A stretch of DNA of 64,000 nucleotides, taken from positions 124,001 through 188,000 of the forward strand of contig NZ_CAMKWA010000001.1 in the NCBI RefSeq assembly GCF_946476835.1, written 5' to 3'. The translations under genes were made by a program, and so were the position numbers. Origin of the DNA: an uncultured Neokomagataea sp. (lineage in GTDB: Bacteria; Pseudomonadota; Alphaproteobacteria; Acetobacterales; Acetobacteraceae). Positions 36,526-46,230 of the stretch are shown here, one piece after another (positions within the stretch are counted from its first letter, which is position 1; each line of letters starts with the position of its first letter). Below the pieces are notes generated by a model, which saw only the letters and a program-made list of their open reading frames with translations, did not search any database and was not told the DNA's origin.

Positions 36526-37479
36526 TTACTTCAAGCGGCCAAGACGCTCAGCGAGAAGACTATAAAACGCCTCTGCATCGATCTCGTCCACCCACAAAGC
36601 GTTTGGTGTACGTGATGTAACGGCCCAATAATCGACAATACTTTGGCCGAGGCAGAGGGGAGCGTCACATTCAACGACGACATTGCATACCCGCCCTGCG
36701 AAGAGATCAGGGCGTAAGAGCCAGCCAATGGTGAGGGGGTCATGCAGTGCGCCGCCTTCCCAGCCGTATTTGAGCTTTTCAAAGCGGTCTTCTGCGCCGA
36801 GCATACGGGTGACCATGGCGCTGACGGGGGTGTTGTGCGCGCTGATGGGCGCGAGGCGCTTGGGGGTGGCGATGGCGCGGTGTGTGACGTCCAGCGGGAG
36901 TAGTGTGATGGGGCGCCCGCATTCGAGCACGATTTTTGCGGCGTCTGGGTCCACAAAGAAATTGAATTCAGCGGTGGGGGTGATGTTGCCGCCTTCGCGC
37001 TGTGCGCCACCCATGGCGACGATCTGTGCGATGCCGTGCACGCAGTCAGGCGCGCGGGTTAAAGCGGTGGCGATGTTGGTGAGCGGGCCAAGGCAGACGA
37101 GGGTGATGGGGTTTTGGTCGTTATGTGCTTGGGTGAGGCGCTTAATCAGGGCATCAACCGCGTGTTGGGGTTGTGCTGTGAGGGTGGGGGGCGGCAGGTT
37201 TGCGCCGCCCATGCCGGTTTCGCCGTGGACATTTGCCGCATAGATGGGGTCTTTACGGAGCGGACGGGCCGCACCGGCATAGACCGGGACATCGGTACGG
37301 TGTGCAAGTTCCAGCAGGGCGCAGGCATTACGCGCTGTTTGCTCGACGGCCACATTACCGGCAACGGTGGTAATGGCGTCTACCGTTAGCTCTGGTGACG
37401 CAAGCGCCAGAAGAATGGTGACGGCATCGTCCTGACCGGGGTCCGTATCAATAATGATGCGGCGAGGTAATGGAGCCAT
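36526..37479 (-). CDS. inosine-uridine preferring nucleoside hydrolase family protein
   Basis: It cleaves the N-glycosidic bond of nucleosides for salvage. The calcium-binding IIIDTDPGQDDAVTILLAL (DTDPGxDD) is at residues 8-17. Further family blocks are VAGNVAVEQT, HGETGMGG, LVCLGPLTNIA, IVAMGGAQREGGNITPTAEFNFFVDPDAA and ALHDPLTIGW with the late Asp. At 317 residues it is full length. Base preference cannot be told. It is 57 bases upstream of sqr on the same strand. Confidence 0.9.
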   Translation of the reverse strand: MAPLPRRIIIDTDPGQDDAVTILLALASPELTVDAITTVAGNVAVEQTARNACALLELAHRTDVPVYAGAARPLRKDPIYAANVHGETGMGGANLPPPTLTAQPQHAVDALIKRLTQAHNDQNPITLVCLGPLTNIATALTRAPDCVHGIAQIVAMGGAQREGGNITPTAEFNFFVDPDAAKIVLECGRPITLLPLDVTHRAIATPKRLAPISAHNTPVSAMVTRMLGAEDRFEKLKYGWEGGALHDPLTIGWLLRPDLFAGRVCNVVVECDAPLCLGQSIVDYWAVTSRTPNALWVDEIDAEAFYSLLAERLGRLK

Positions 37480-37503
37480 GGAGCGCGCTCTCTCTTTTAT
37501 ATT

Positions 37504-37755
37504 TTACGATTCGGCGTTGTCGTCTTTGAACCAGACTTCAACTGGGCCGGTGATCTTCAAGGTCATGGGGCGGCCTTTACGGTCCATTGCCTTACCGACG
37601 GTGAGACGCACCCAGCCTTCGCTGATGCAATATTCTTCAACCGTGGTCTTTTCTTCACCTTTGAAGCGGACACCGACGCCACGAGCGAGGACTTCTTCAT
37701 TGTAGAAAGGGCTGTCGGGGCTGGCGCAGAGGCGGTCAGGAGGTGTGTCGCTCAT
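37504..37755 (-). CDS. DUF3297 family protein
   Basis: An 83-residue cytoplasmic protein. It matches DUF3297 by length and by GVGVRFKGEEKTTVEEYCIS and SEGWVRLTVGKAMDRKGRP, followed by TLKITGPVEVWFKD. The function is unknown. Start 37755 (MSDTPPDRL) has AGGA upstream. The next gene downstream on this strand, the nucleoside hydrolase, starts 24 bases past its stop, so they may be one transcript. Confidence 0.8.
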   Translation of the reverse strand: MSDTPPDRLCASPDSPFYNEEVLARGVGVRFKGEEKTTVEEYCISEGWVRLTVGKAMDRKGRPMTLKITGPVEVWFKDDNAES

Positions 37756-37891
37756 GGGAATGATCCTGTTCATGTGATGTGTTCGCTCCTTCTCTAGCGC
37801 CCAAGGCGCTACTCTCCAAGTCATCAACCTCTCGTCCTGTGTGTTTCTCCTTGCTAGGGTCTTAATCGGGCCACTGAGGATTGTGGAAATC

Positions 37892-39079
37892 ATGGGTGTA
37901 TGTCGTGCTGTGACGCGCTGGGGATCGTATGTTGTTTCCGGAGTGTTGGTCTTATCGGTGGGGTTAACGTCTTGTGCACCGAAGTCTGTGCCGCCCGTTT
38001 TGGATGATGCGCCGGGGGTGGCGGCTGGTCAGGTTGTGCGTGTGGACCATCTCTCGAACGGGGTGGCGCGGCGGGGGTGGCGAGTAACCTATCGGAGTTT
38101 GGATGGGCAGAATGCGCGTCAGCTGGTGCGTGTGTCGGCACAGGTTTTTTTGCCATCTGGTGCTGTGCCTCAAGGGGGGTGGCCTATTTTGGCGTGGGCG
38201 CATGGGGCGCGCGGTCTTAGTCTGACATGTGCGCCTTCTATTATGGGAGAAGGCACGTCAGAACAGGCGTTTTTTGAAGCGTGGCTGCGCCGTGGTTATG
38301 CGATTGTTGCGACGGACTATCAAGGTTTGGGGGAGCAGGGTCAGGCACTCTTTATGAATACCCGTTCTGAGGGGATGAATGTTTTGGATTCGGTACGAGC
38401 TGCGCGTGCTCATTTCTCCCAATTATCGAGCGTCGTGATTCTTTATGGACATTCTCAGGGGGCGCAGGCTGTGTTAGCGGCGGCTGGGATGGCTCCGTCT
38501 TATGCACCAGACGTAAACATACGCGGTGTTATGGCTGCGGCGCCACCATTTTTGGACCAGCTTGGGTTGCAGCAACGTTTGCACTCTGATGGGAAAGGGA
38601 ATGGTAGGCCGAGTTTGCCGGTTATGATGTCTTTGGTGCAGTCTGCCACGGATGCAGGAGAAGATATGCAGGGTGTTTACACGGCGAAAGCGAAGCGCTT
38701 TTCTGTGCAGGCGCGGTCTTTATGTATCGAAGATTTTGCACCTAAAGTGCATAAACAGGGCTTAAAGCCAGAGACCGTTTTCGCGGCAGAGGCAGCAGAA
38801 AAACTGGCATTTTTAGCGCAGACATGGACAGCGTATCCCTCGTTCTCTTTGCCTGTTCCGGTTTTAATTGGCACGGGGTTGGACGATCATCACAATACGG
38901 CTGCTGAACAAGATCGGTTGGTGCGTGCTTTGTGCCATGCGGGAAGTGTTGTGCAGCAAGAGCATTTCCCGGGGGCTAATCATTTTTCGACGCTCCGTGA
39001 TATGCAGCGTGATGCAGTGCATTTTGCTGATTCTGTGCGTTTAGGCGGAGTGCCGCAGAATACCTGCCCAGCTTTATGA
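37892..39079 (+). CDS. secretory-lipase-like alpha/beta hydrolase lipoprotein
   Basis: A 395-residue alpha/beta hydrolase of the fungal/actinobacterial secretory lipase (LIP) type. The signal ends with lipobox GLTSC (Cys about 28), so it is probably a lipoprotein. ILAWAHGARGLSLTCAPS is the oxyanion region, DYQGLG follows, and the nucleophile elbow is LYGHSQGAQA. VLIGTGLDDHHNT (Asp) and FPGANHFSTL (His) complete the triad. The start at 37892 is preceded by GAGGA. Its stop overlaps the next SDR start by ATGA. Confidence 0.78.
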   Translation: MGVCRAVTRWGSYVVSGVLVLSVGLTSCAPKSVPPVLDDAPGVAAGQVVRVDHLSNGVARRGWRVTYRSLDGQNARQLVRVSAQVFLPSGAVPQGGWPILAWAHGARGLSLTCAPSIMGEGTSEQAFFEAWLRRGYAIVATDYQGLGEQGQALFMNTRSEGMNVLDSVRAARAHFSQLSSVVILYGHSQGAQAVLAAAGMAPSYAPDVNIRGVMAAAPPFLDQLGLQQRLHSDGKGNGRPSLPVMMSLVQSATDAGEDMQGVYTAKAKRFSVQARSLCIEDFAPKVHKQGLKPETVFAAEAAEKLAFLAQTWTAYPSFSLPVPVLIGTGLDDHHNTAAEQDRLVRALCHAGSVVQQEHFPGANHFSTLRDMQRDAVHFADSVRLGGVPQNTCPAL

Positions 39080-39873
39080 GAGTTCTTATTTCAGGGGCGG
39101 CGTCTGGGATTGGGCGTGAGTTAGCTTGCCGTTTAGCGCGGTCTGGTACGATCTTGTTTTTGGTGGATGTTCAGGCAGAGGGTCTGGAGCAGACGCGGCA
39201 TGATTGTGTGGCGCGTGGGGCGGATGTGCGGAGTGTCGTGCTGGATGTACGAGATCGTGCAGGTGTGAGTGCTTGGGTGAAGAGTGCTCAGCGATTGGAT
39301 CATGTGTTTATTTGTGCTGGGATTACTGGGGGTAGGCCGCCTTCGGATGGTGATGGCGTTGCGTTTGAGGAAGAAGAACGGGTCCGCGCAATGTTTGCGG
39401 TGAATTGTGATGGCGTGTTGAACGTTTTGTATCCGGCGTTGGCCATTATGCGGCACGGGAAGCCTAATGCGGCGGGGGTTCGTGGGCGTATTTGCGTGAT
39501 GTCTTCCGTTGCGGGGTTCGTTTCTTATCCGGGTACGCCGTCTTATTCTGCATCCAAGGCTGCGGTGGATAGGTTTTTGGTGGCGATGGCGCCATCTGTC
39601 GAAGCATTAGGTATTACGTTGACGTCTGTGTGTTGCGGGTTTGTGGACACGGCGATGGTATGGCGGAATGGTTTCCCGATGCCGGGTCTAGTGTCGGTGG
39701 AGGAAGCCGTTTCGCGTATTGTGCTGGGTGTACAGCGGGGGAAGCGACGTGTGGTTTTTCCGTTGTGGATGGCGGTGGGGTCACGGTTGATGGATCTTTT
39801 GCCGCCACGCTGGGCGGAGCGGTGTTATTTACGGCAGCCTTCGGCACAGCCTGCGGGAATGCCGGATTTTTAA
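39076..39873 (+). CDS. short-chain dehydrogenase/reductase
   Basis: A classical SDR of 265 residues. Cofactor site SGAASGIGREL, LVDVQ after beta-2 (acidic Asp, so NAD is likely), FICAGITGG in place of NNAG, catalytic Ser in MSSVAGFVSYPG, and YSASKAA. The substrate is unknown. It is coupled to the lipase-like gene by a four-base overlap, suggesting a shared pathway, perhaps for a lipid or ester product. Confidence 0.82.
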   Translation: MRVLISGAASGIGRELACRLARSGTILFLVDVQAEGLEQTRHDCVARGADVRSVVLDVRDRAGVSAWVKSAQRLDHVFICAGITGGRPPSDGDGVAFEEEERVRAMFAVNCDGVLNVLYPALAIMRHGKPNAAGVRGRICVMSSVAGFVSYPGTPSYSASKAAVDRFLVAMAPSVEALGITLTSVCCGFVDTAMVWRNGFPMPGLVSVEEAVSRIVLGVQRGKRRVVFPLWMAVGSRLMDLLPPRWAERCYLRQPSAQPAGMPDF

Positions 39874-39967
39874 TCAGAATATCATGATAATTTTCATAGA
39901 TTAGGCATGATGTATTGTGTCTAATTGGTAATGACAAAAAACAGGTCAATGAGGCTATACTTTTCTT

Positions 39968-42900
39968 ATGAACTTCTGCCGTATTTTCATTGACCGCCCC
40001 GTTGCAACAACGCTGATGTCTATCGCGATTTTTGTTGCAGGGATTATTTGTTATCCATTGCTTCCGGTCTCGACTATGCCGGATATGTCATCCACTGCAA
40101 TTATGGTGGTGGCGACGCAGCCGGGGGCAGATCCGGAACAAATGGCGACGTCTGTTGTTGGGCCGTTGGAGCATCGACTGACGGGGCTGGCAGATCTTCA
40201 AAGTATTGAATCCGAAACAACGCAGGGTAGTAGTAGCCTGTTCTTGGATTTCTCATCGTCCCGCAATCCGGATGGCGCGTTGCGTGACGTGCGCGCTGCG
40301 TTGCGCGCTGCACGGGTGGATTTGCCGCAAGGGACTTTGGATGGGGATCCGCAGGCTTTCAAGCTCGATGGTGGCGGGTTCCCCGTTTATTTGATGAGTT
40401 TGACGTCGGATACGTTATCTCAAGGGCAGCTTTACGATATTGCCCATATTAATGTTGATCCGATTTTGTCTGAAGTGTCTGGGGTAGGACGGGTCGAGGT
40501 TGTCGGCTCGTCTAATCCTGCGGTGCGTGTTGAGCTTAACCCTGGTCCTTTGTATCGGTGGGGTATTGGGCTGGAGGATATTCGGTCTGCGCTTGCCTCG
40601 GCGAATGCGTTTACGCCGAAAGGTTTTATTGACAGTCACGGTCAGCGCATGACGCTGACGACGAATGATCAGGCACTGAAAGCAGAAGATTATCGGAACT
40701 TGATCATTGCGTACCGGAATAGCTTTTTCCCTGTGCGCTTGAGTGATGTCGCGACTGTTAAAGATGACGTGCAAGATGTTTATCAGACGGCATATTTGAA
40801 TGGTCAACGTGCGGTGACGTTGGTGGTAACGGCGCAGCCCCATGCGAACACCGTGGCGATTGTGGATGGCATTAATGCGCGGATGGATAAGTTCCGTGCG
40901 TCTTTGCCGCCTCATGTTGCGTTGCATGTTGGGCTTGATACATCCCGTTCTATTCGGGCGGCGCTACTGGATGCCAAAGAGACGTTATTTGTTTCTGTGA
41001 TCCTTGTTGTGCTGGTGATTTTAGTCTTTTTCCGCCGTGTTAAGACGACGATTATTCCGGCAGTGACGGTGCCATTGGCCTTGTCAGGAACATTGGCTGT
41101 GATGGCGATGTTTCATTTTTCACTCGATGTTTTGTCTTTGATGGCTTTGACCATTGCTGTTGGCTTTGTGGTCGATGATGCCATTGTCGTGTTGGAAAAT
41201 ATTGCGCGTCATATTGAGAATGGCGAGACGCGCTATGATGCCAGTGTGCGCGGTGCTTCTGAGATTGGATTTACGGTTCTATCGATCAGTGCATCACTGA
41301 TCGCCGTGTTTATCCCGTTGTTGTTTTTGCCGGGTACTGCGGGTTCGATCATGTTCGAGTTCTGCATGACGATGATTGCCGCGATTGTTATTTCTATGTG
41401 GCTCTCGCTGACTCTGACGCCAATGATGTGCGCGCGTATGCTGGAAGTGGATCATGGCGATGGAGAAGCCCGTGGTTTTGTTGGGGCTATTCTGAACAGA
41501 ACCGTATGGGTGTTGGACGGATTGTCTGCGCTCTATGCGCGTTCCATGCGCTGGTGCTTACGGCACACGGTACTGGTGGGTTTGACATTACCATTAAGCT
41601 TTATTGCGTTGATTGCTGTGGTCATAATCTTACCGAAGGATTTTGTGCCGCAGCAGGATATTTCTCTTTTGGGAGGGAGTATACAGGGTGACCCGACGAT
41701 GTCGTTCCAAGAGTTGGATCGGCGTGTTAAAATCGTTGCGGATATTGTGGGGAAAGACCCTGATGTTGTGTCGACAACAGTGTTTACGAGTTCGAAAAAC
41801 GCGGCAGATTTTTATCTGCATTTGAAAGATAAAAGCGAGAGACCTCCGGTTGAGACGGTTCTGGCTCGGATACGTAAAGCTTTGCCGAATGATCCCGGTG
41901 CTGAGGTGATGTTCTGGAATCAGGGTGGCGGTAATCAGGGCGGGAATAGCCAGAATAATACTGGTAATTATCGTTATGTGTTGCGCGGGGAGAATGTTGA
42001 AGATTTGTCGGCATATATCCCGAAGTTGATGACTTATTTGCGTAATTCGGGGCATTTTAACAACCTCTCTTCACCGACAGAACATCAAACGATTTCTGCT
42101 GTTGTGGCGGTGCGGCGTGAGACGGAAGCGCGTTATGGTGTGACGCCGCAGCTTATTCAGCAGGCATTGTATGATTCGTATGGGCAGAGCATTGTTTCTA
42201 CAATTCATCTGCCTATGACGACGCACCGTGTGGTGATGGTTGTGGCGCCGGAATATCGGTTGGACCCGTATCAACTGCATTCGCTGTGGGTATCGACTTC
42301 AGCTGGAACGGCGGCGGGTGGCATCGCCTCGAACTTGATACGTGTGCGTGAAACGGGCGGAACGGAATCGGCGTTTAATGCGCGTGCCGCGGCGTCGATC
42401 CAGAATGCGTTGGCCAATAGGTTGTCGGGTACGAGTTCGGCGGGGTCTGCTGTATCGTCTTCGAGCGAAACGATGGTGCCATTGGATAATGTGGCGCAGG
42501 TGTTGATGAAGCCGCAGCCCTTAATGGTGGCGCATCGGGAGGGGTATTTCTCAGAGTCGTTTTCATTCGATCTCACTCCGGGGTTTTCCTATTCACAGGC
42601 AACGAAATTTATTGAGCGTGCTTTACAGGAGACGCATGCACCTTCTGGTGTTCTGGGAGAATTCACGGGAACGGCGGGCGATACCTCCAAGATGTTGGTC
42701 AATGGTTTATTGGCTTTCGCGGCGGCGTTGGCGGTGATGTATATTGTGCTGGGGATTTTGTATGAGAGCTTAATCCATCCAATCACTATTTTATCCACGC
42801 TTCCGTCAGCGGGTATTGGTGCGGTTCTAGCTTTATGGGTGTCGGGCAGTTCGTTCAGTTTGATTGCGATGATTGGGATTATTCTTCTGACTGGGATTGT

Positions 42901-43255
42901 GAAGAAGAACGCAATTTTGGTGATTGATTTTGCGATTGAAGCTGAGCGCAAAGAAGGATTGAGCCCGAAAGAGGCTGTGTACAAGGCTTCTGTCACCCGG
43001 TTCCGCCCTATTATTATGACCTCTTTGGCGGCGGCACTTGGAGCCGTACCTTTGATCATTGGGCATGGTTATGGTTCTGAAATGCGTGCGCCTTTGGGGG
43101 TTTCGGTGCTGGGTGGGATGATTGTGAGCCAGTTACTCACATTGTACACGACGCCGGTGGTGTATTTATGGATGGACCGCCTGAGTCGGTTCGGAACACG
43201 TCTGGTTCGGCGTATTGTTGGAAAGTCAAAAATTTCACCCGCTCTTAAAGTTTAA
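39968..43255 (+). CDS. RND efflux permease (HAE1/MdtBC-like), orphan
   Basis: An inner-membrane proton-driven drug/metabolite exporter of 1095 residues. The N-terminus IFIDRPVATTLMSIAIFVAG, AVGFVVDDAIVVLENIARH (the proton-relay Asp pair in TM4) and GIVKKNAILVIDFA (TM10 region) are standard HAE1 features. It has about 12 membrane helices and two large periplasmic loops. A Gly/Asn-rich insert (NQGGGNQGGNSQNNTGN) lies in the second loop. No membrane fusion or outer-membrane channel gene is adjacent, so partners must be encoded elsewhere. Confidence 0.92.
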   Translation: MNFCRIFIDRPVATTLMSIAIFVAGIICYPLLPVSTMPDMSSTAIMVVATQPGADPEQMATSVVGPLEHRLTGLADLQSIESETTQGSSSLFLDFSSSRNPDGALRDVRAALRAARVDLPQGTLDGDPQAFKLDGGGFPVYLMSLTSDTLSQGQLYDIAHINVDPILSEVSGVGRVEVVGSSNPAVRVELNPGPLYRWGIGLEDIRSALASANAFTPKGFIDSHGQRMTLTTNDQALKAEDYRNLIIAYRNSFFPVRLSDVATVKDDVQDVYQTAYLNGQRAVTLVVTAQPHANTVAIVDGINARMDKFRASLPPHVALHVGLDTSRSIRAALLDAKETLFVSVILVVLVILVFFRRVKTTIIPAVTVPLALSGTLAVMAMFHFSLDVLSLMALTIAVGFVVDDAIVVLENIARHIENGETRYDASVRGASEIGFTVLSISASLIAVFIPLLFLPGTAGSIMFEFCMTMIAAIVISMWLSLTLTPMMCARMLEVDHGDGEARGFVGAILNRTVWVLDGLSALYARSMRWCLRHTVLVGLTLPLSFIALIAVVIILPKDFVPQQDISLLGGSIQGDPTMSFQELDRRVKIVADIVGKDPDVVSTTVFTSSKNAADFYLHLKDKSERPPVETVLARIRKALPNDPGAEVMFWNQGGGNQGGNSQNNTGNYRYVLRGENVEDLSAYIPKLMTYLRNSGHFNNLSSPTEHQTISAVVAVRRETEARYGVTPQLIQQALYDSYGQSIVSTIHLPMTTHRVVMVVAPEYRLDPYQLHSLWVSTSAGTAAGGIASNLIRVRETGGTESAFNARAAASIQNALANRLSGTSSAGSAVSSSSETMVPLDNVAQVLMKPQPLMVAHREGYFSESFSFDLTPGFSYSQATKFIERALQETHAPSGVLGEFTGTAGDTSKMLVNGLLAFAAALAVMYIVLGILYESLIHPITILSTLPSAGIGAVLALWVSGSSFSLIAMIGIILLTGIVKKNAILVIDFAIEAERKEGLSPKEAVYKASVTRFRPIIMTSLAAALGAVPLIIGHGYGSEMRAPLGVSVLGGMIVSQLLTLYTTPVVYLWMDRLSRFGTRLVRRIVGKSKISPALKV

Positions 43256-43387
43256 GGGTAGTATATTTTTCTATGAATAGGATTTAGTCTGAAATTTCAT
43301 TTCTCTGCGTATGAGGAGAAGGGGGAATTGCTATTTTGTTAATATTTCAATTTTATTATATGAATAAAAGGGATTTTATTAAGAACG

Positions 43388-44704
43388 ATGGCAGATGACT
43401 TATCTTCGACCACCGCCCAAAATGTCTTGCCCTCTCCTGTGAGTAAGGTACCGGATACAGGGCCTTATTTGTTACCACCTGCAACGCCGGTTTTGAGCGT
43501 TGAGCGTGATATACGTTTTGATTTTAATGATGGCGCGCGTGTTATGGTGCCTGAAATCGACCCTACAATTGGGCAGTGGCATGTATGCTTGTCCGATTAT
43601 GAGACGGGGAATGTATTATTCAATGCCCCGTTAAAGGGCGGGATGGTGTCTTCGACGAAGAAGTACCATGTGCCGTTTCAGATTGATGTCACGCTCGTGC
43701 AGGCTGATGGGACGCGTGTAGCGGCGTTGCACCATCAGATGTCTTTGCGGGAACAGCCGGTTTTGGTGCAACTTCCTGTGGGGACGTTGGGGGATACACT
43801 GGCATGGTTGCCAGCGGTTATCCGGTTTGCGCAGCATACAGGTGCTCGTGTGACGTGCAGTGTTGCGGATATTATTTTACCGCTTGTCGCAGATGCTAAC
43901 CCTAATGTGGTGTTAATCGGGCATAATGTTGCGAAGAAGGATGAAGCTTTTACGAGCCGCTTTTACGCCACCTATCGTATTGGCCTGTTCTTCACGGATA
44001 AAGACTGCGTTTATCAGCCGACGGATTTTCGCCATGTTGGGTTGCACCGTACGGCAGCGTATATTTTGGGTGTAGACCCTTGGGATGATACGCCGCCAAA
44101 GGTGACGATTCCGGATGGCGATACGCCACCAATAGATGGCCCTTATGTGGTCATTGCAACGCAGGCGAGTACCCAGTGTAAGTACTGGAACAACCCTGCT
44201 GGTTGGCATGAGGTGATCGCGTTCTTGAAGAAAGCGGGATACCGGGTTGTCTGTATTGATAAAGATGCGTTTCATGGGACGGGGTATGTGTATAATCATA
44301 TCCCGCATGGCTGTGAGGATGAAACGGGCCCTCGGCCACTCTCTGAACGAGCACGCTGGCTCAAACACGCAAGTTTCTTTATAGGGTTGTCTAGCGGTCT
44401 GGCATGGTTGGCTCATGCAGCGGGGACGCCTGTTGTTATGATTTCAGGGTTTACGCACCCGAATAATGAGTTTTCTACGCCGTATCGTGTCATCAATTGG
44501 CATACGTGCAATTCTTGCTGGAATGATCCGCAACACCAGTTTGATCATAAAGACTTCTTTTGGTGCCCCCGTCATAAAGGCGATGAGCGTCAATTTGAGT
44601 GTACTCGTTTGATTACGGAAGCGCAGGTCATTCGTACGATACGCCGCTTGATGAAAGATCGTGCCCTGCCGGGTGCGGAGGATCCACAAACGAACGCTGC
44701 GTGA
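43388..44704 (+). CDS. autotransporter-type O-heptosyltransferase (BAHT/TibC-like)
   Basis: A GT9-like enzyme that would transfer heptose from ADP-heptose to Ser/Thr of autotransporter passenger domains. The N-terminal domain (1-110) is beta-rich. The catalytic part has VQLPVGTLGDTLAWLPAV, VVIATQASTQCKYWNNPAGW and FFIGLSSGLAWLAHAAGTPVVMISG. The C-terminus has four Cys (374, 377, 393, 405) in CNSCWND, CPRHKG and FECTRL, the iron-finger pattern of bacterial autotransporter heptosyltransferases. LPS heptosyltransferases lack this finger. HldD and GmhB in this window make the donor, but no autotransporter is nearby. Confidence 0.8.
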   Translation: MADDLSSTTAQNVLPSPVSKVPDTGPYLLPPATPVLSVERDIRFDFNDGARVMVPEIDPTIGQWHVCLSDYETGNVLFNAPLKGGMVSSTKKYHVPFQIDVTLVQADGTRVAALHHQMSLREQPVLVQLPVGTLGDTLAWLPAVIRFAQHTGARVTCSVADIILPLVADANPNVVLIGHNVAKKDEAFTSRFYATYRIGLFFTDKDCVYQPTDFRHVGLHRTAAYILGVDPWDDTPPKVTIPDGDTPPIDGPYVVIATQASTQCKYWNNPAGWHEVIAFLKKAGYRVVCIDKDAFHGTGYVYNHIPHGCEDETGPRPLSERARWLKHASFFIGLSSGLAWLAHAAGTPVVMISGFTHPNNEFSTPYRVINWHTCNSCWNDPQHQFDHKDFFWCPRHKGDERQFECTRLITEAQVIRTIRRLMKDRALPGAEDPQTNAA

Positions 44705-44713
44705 CCGAGTCTT

Positions 44714-45667
44714 ATGTCTGAGATACCTTCTTCCGTTGAGATGCCCATCTGCGTGGCAGCTCTGTATAAATTTGTGCCAATTGAAGATTGCCCCTCTGTT
44801 CAGGCTTTGCTGAAGCAGGATGGGGAGGCGCTGGGCATTCGCGGGATTCTGCTGGTTGCTCCTGAAGGGTTGAATGGCACGATTGCGGGAACGGATGAGG
44901 CGATTACGGCTATTCTGACACGTATTCGCTCTTTGCCGGGATGTGCGGATATTGAGGTGAAATTCTCACGGGCGCCGGAGTTACCGTTCCGGCGTTTTAA
45001 GGTGCGGTTGAAGCGTGAAATTGTGACGATGGGGTGCCCGGATATTGATCCGCGGCATAGTGTTGGTCACTACGTTGCGCCGGAAGATTGGAATGATTTG
45101 ATTTCTGATCCGGATACGATTTTGATTGATACGCGTAATGATTACGAAGTGTCGATCGGGACGTTTAAGGGTGCTGAAGACCCGAAGACGACTAGCTTCC
45201 GTGAGTTCCCGGAGTGGTTCCGCAAGCGGCGGGAGGCTTTGGAGGCTGAAGGGCGCAAGCCAAAGATTGCGATGTTCTGTACGGGGGGCATTCGTTGCGA
45301 GAAATCGACGGCTTTTGCGCGCTCGGAAGGTGTGGAGGATGTGTACCACTTGCAGGGTGGTATTTTGAAATATCTGGAGACGGTGCCAGAGGAAAAGAGC
45401 ATGTGGGAAGGCGCGTGCTTTGTTTTCGACCAGCGCGTTGCGGTAGAGCATGGTCTCGAAATTTCACATTATGATCTGTGCCATGCGTGCCGTCGGCCGA
45501 TTTCTGAGACAGAAAAAGCCTCTCCGCTGTACGTTCAGGGTGTAGCGTGCCCGCATTGTCATAATGAACGCTCTGAAGAGCAACGGCACCGCTATGCGGA
45601 GCGTGAGCGGCAAGAGCGTCTGGCTTTGGAGCGTAAGACGGGCCATCTGGGGGTGCCGCAGAAGTAA
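44714..45667 (+). CDS. trhO: tRNA U34 hydroxylase TrhO (rhodanese family, YceA)
   Basis: TrhO makes 5-hydroxyuridine at position 34 of some tRNAs using oxygen. The 317-residue protein has the N-terminal acylphosphatase-like domain ([31 protein letters not shown]). The rhodanese domain reads [18 protein letters not shown], with active-site loop [15 protein letters not shown] (Cys). A C-terminal Cys-rich tail ([20 protein letters not shown]) follows. It starts nine bases after the heptosyltransferase stop, so they may share a transcript. Confidence 0.92.
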   Translation: MSEIPSSVEMPICVAALYKFVPIEDCPSVQALLKQDGEALGIRGILLVAPEGLNGTIAGTDEAITAILTRIRSLPGCADIEVKFSRAPELPFRRFKVRLKREIVTMGCPDIDPRHSVGHYVAPEDWNDLISDPDTILIDTRNDYEVSIGTFKGAEDPKTTSFREFPEWFRKRREALEAEGRKPKIAMFCTGGIRCEKSTAFARSEGVEDVYHLQGGILKYLETVPEEKSMWEGACFVFDQRVAVEHGLEISHYDLCHACRRPISETEKASPLYVQGVACPHCHNERSEEQRHRYAERERQERLALERKTGHLGVPQK

Positions 45668-45694
45668 GGCGGGAAGGTCCGTTTTATTGTTCGC

Positions 45695-45766
45695 AGGTAG
45701 TTGGGAGCGAAAGACAGGTGGCCGAGAATAAGGAATTCGGACATCTGTCGTGGCAGCTCCTAGCCT
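45695..45766. ncRNA. possible structured RNA or terminator after trhO
   Basis: Nested complementary segments: AGG-TA and TA-CCT outermost, GGGAGC with GCTCC, GACAGGTG with CATCTGTC (one G-U), and inner GAAT with ATTC. This folds into one long imperfect hairpin about 70 bases in length. It could end trhO or the convergent island genes, or be a small RNA. Confidence 0.35.
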
Positions 45767-45796
45767 TCCCTAGAGAGAAGGCAGCATGTAAAATTC

Positions 45797-46228
45797 CTAT
45801 TTATTACGTTGGAGTTGCTGGAAAACTCCGAGCCGATCCGTAATTTGCCAATGCCCATTCAGACGATCTTCGCTGTCAAATGTGTAGATCGTTGCGCCTG
45901 ACATACGGATGATTCTGTTGGTTGCTGGAAAGCCGGGTAAATCACCTTTGTGCGTACCACTCCAAAACCACGACATTACGACGTTTTGGCCCTCGGCGAG
46001 CATGTCTTGAATATCAAATGCTTGGTCAGGGAACGCTGCCCTTGATTTCTGCACCCGATCTTTGAAGCCGATGAGATCTAGGGTTCTTCCGTCCCACAGG
46101 TCGCCAGGGTCATGCCGGATTGTATATGAATGTGCGATGTAATGGTCGGCCGCGTCTGCGTCGCCTTCATCCCAAACCTTCCGTATAAAGGCGACAAGTC
46201 GTTCTTTGCGCCTTTCCAACGCTGTCAT
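45797..46228 (-). CDS. SnoaL-like ester cyclase/NTF2-fold protein
   Basis: A 143-residue protein of the SnoaL/NTF2-like superfamily. FIRKVWDEGDADAADHYIA, PGDLWDGRTLDLIGFK and IYTFDSEDRLNGHWQITDRLGVFQQL are the usual blocks. It may be a cyclase, hydratase or binding protein; the substrate is unknown. It starts two bases after the DUF2239 stop and is probably translated from the same mRNA. Confidence 0.75.
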   Translation of the reverse strand: MTALERRKERLVAFIRKVWDEGDADAADHYIAHSYTIRHDPGDLWDGRTLDLIGFKDRVQKSRAAFPDQAFDIQDMLAEGQNVVMSWFWSGTHKGDLPGFPATNRIIRMSGATIYTFDSEDRLNGHWQITDRLGVFQQLQRNK

Positions 46229-46230
46229 GA

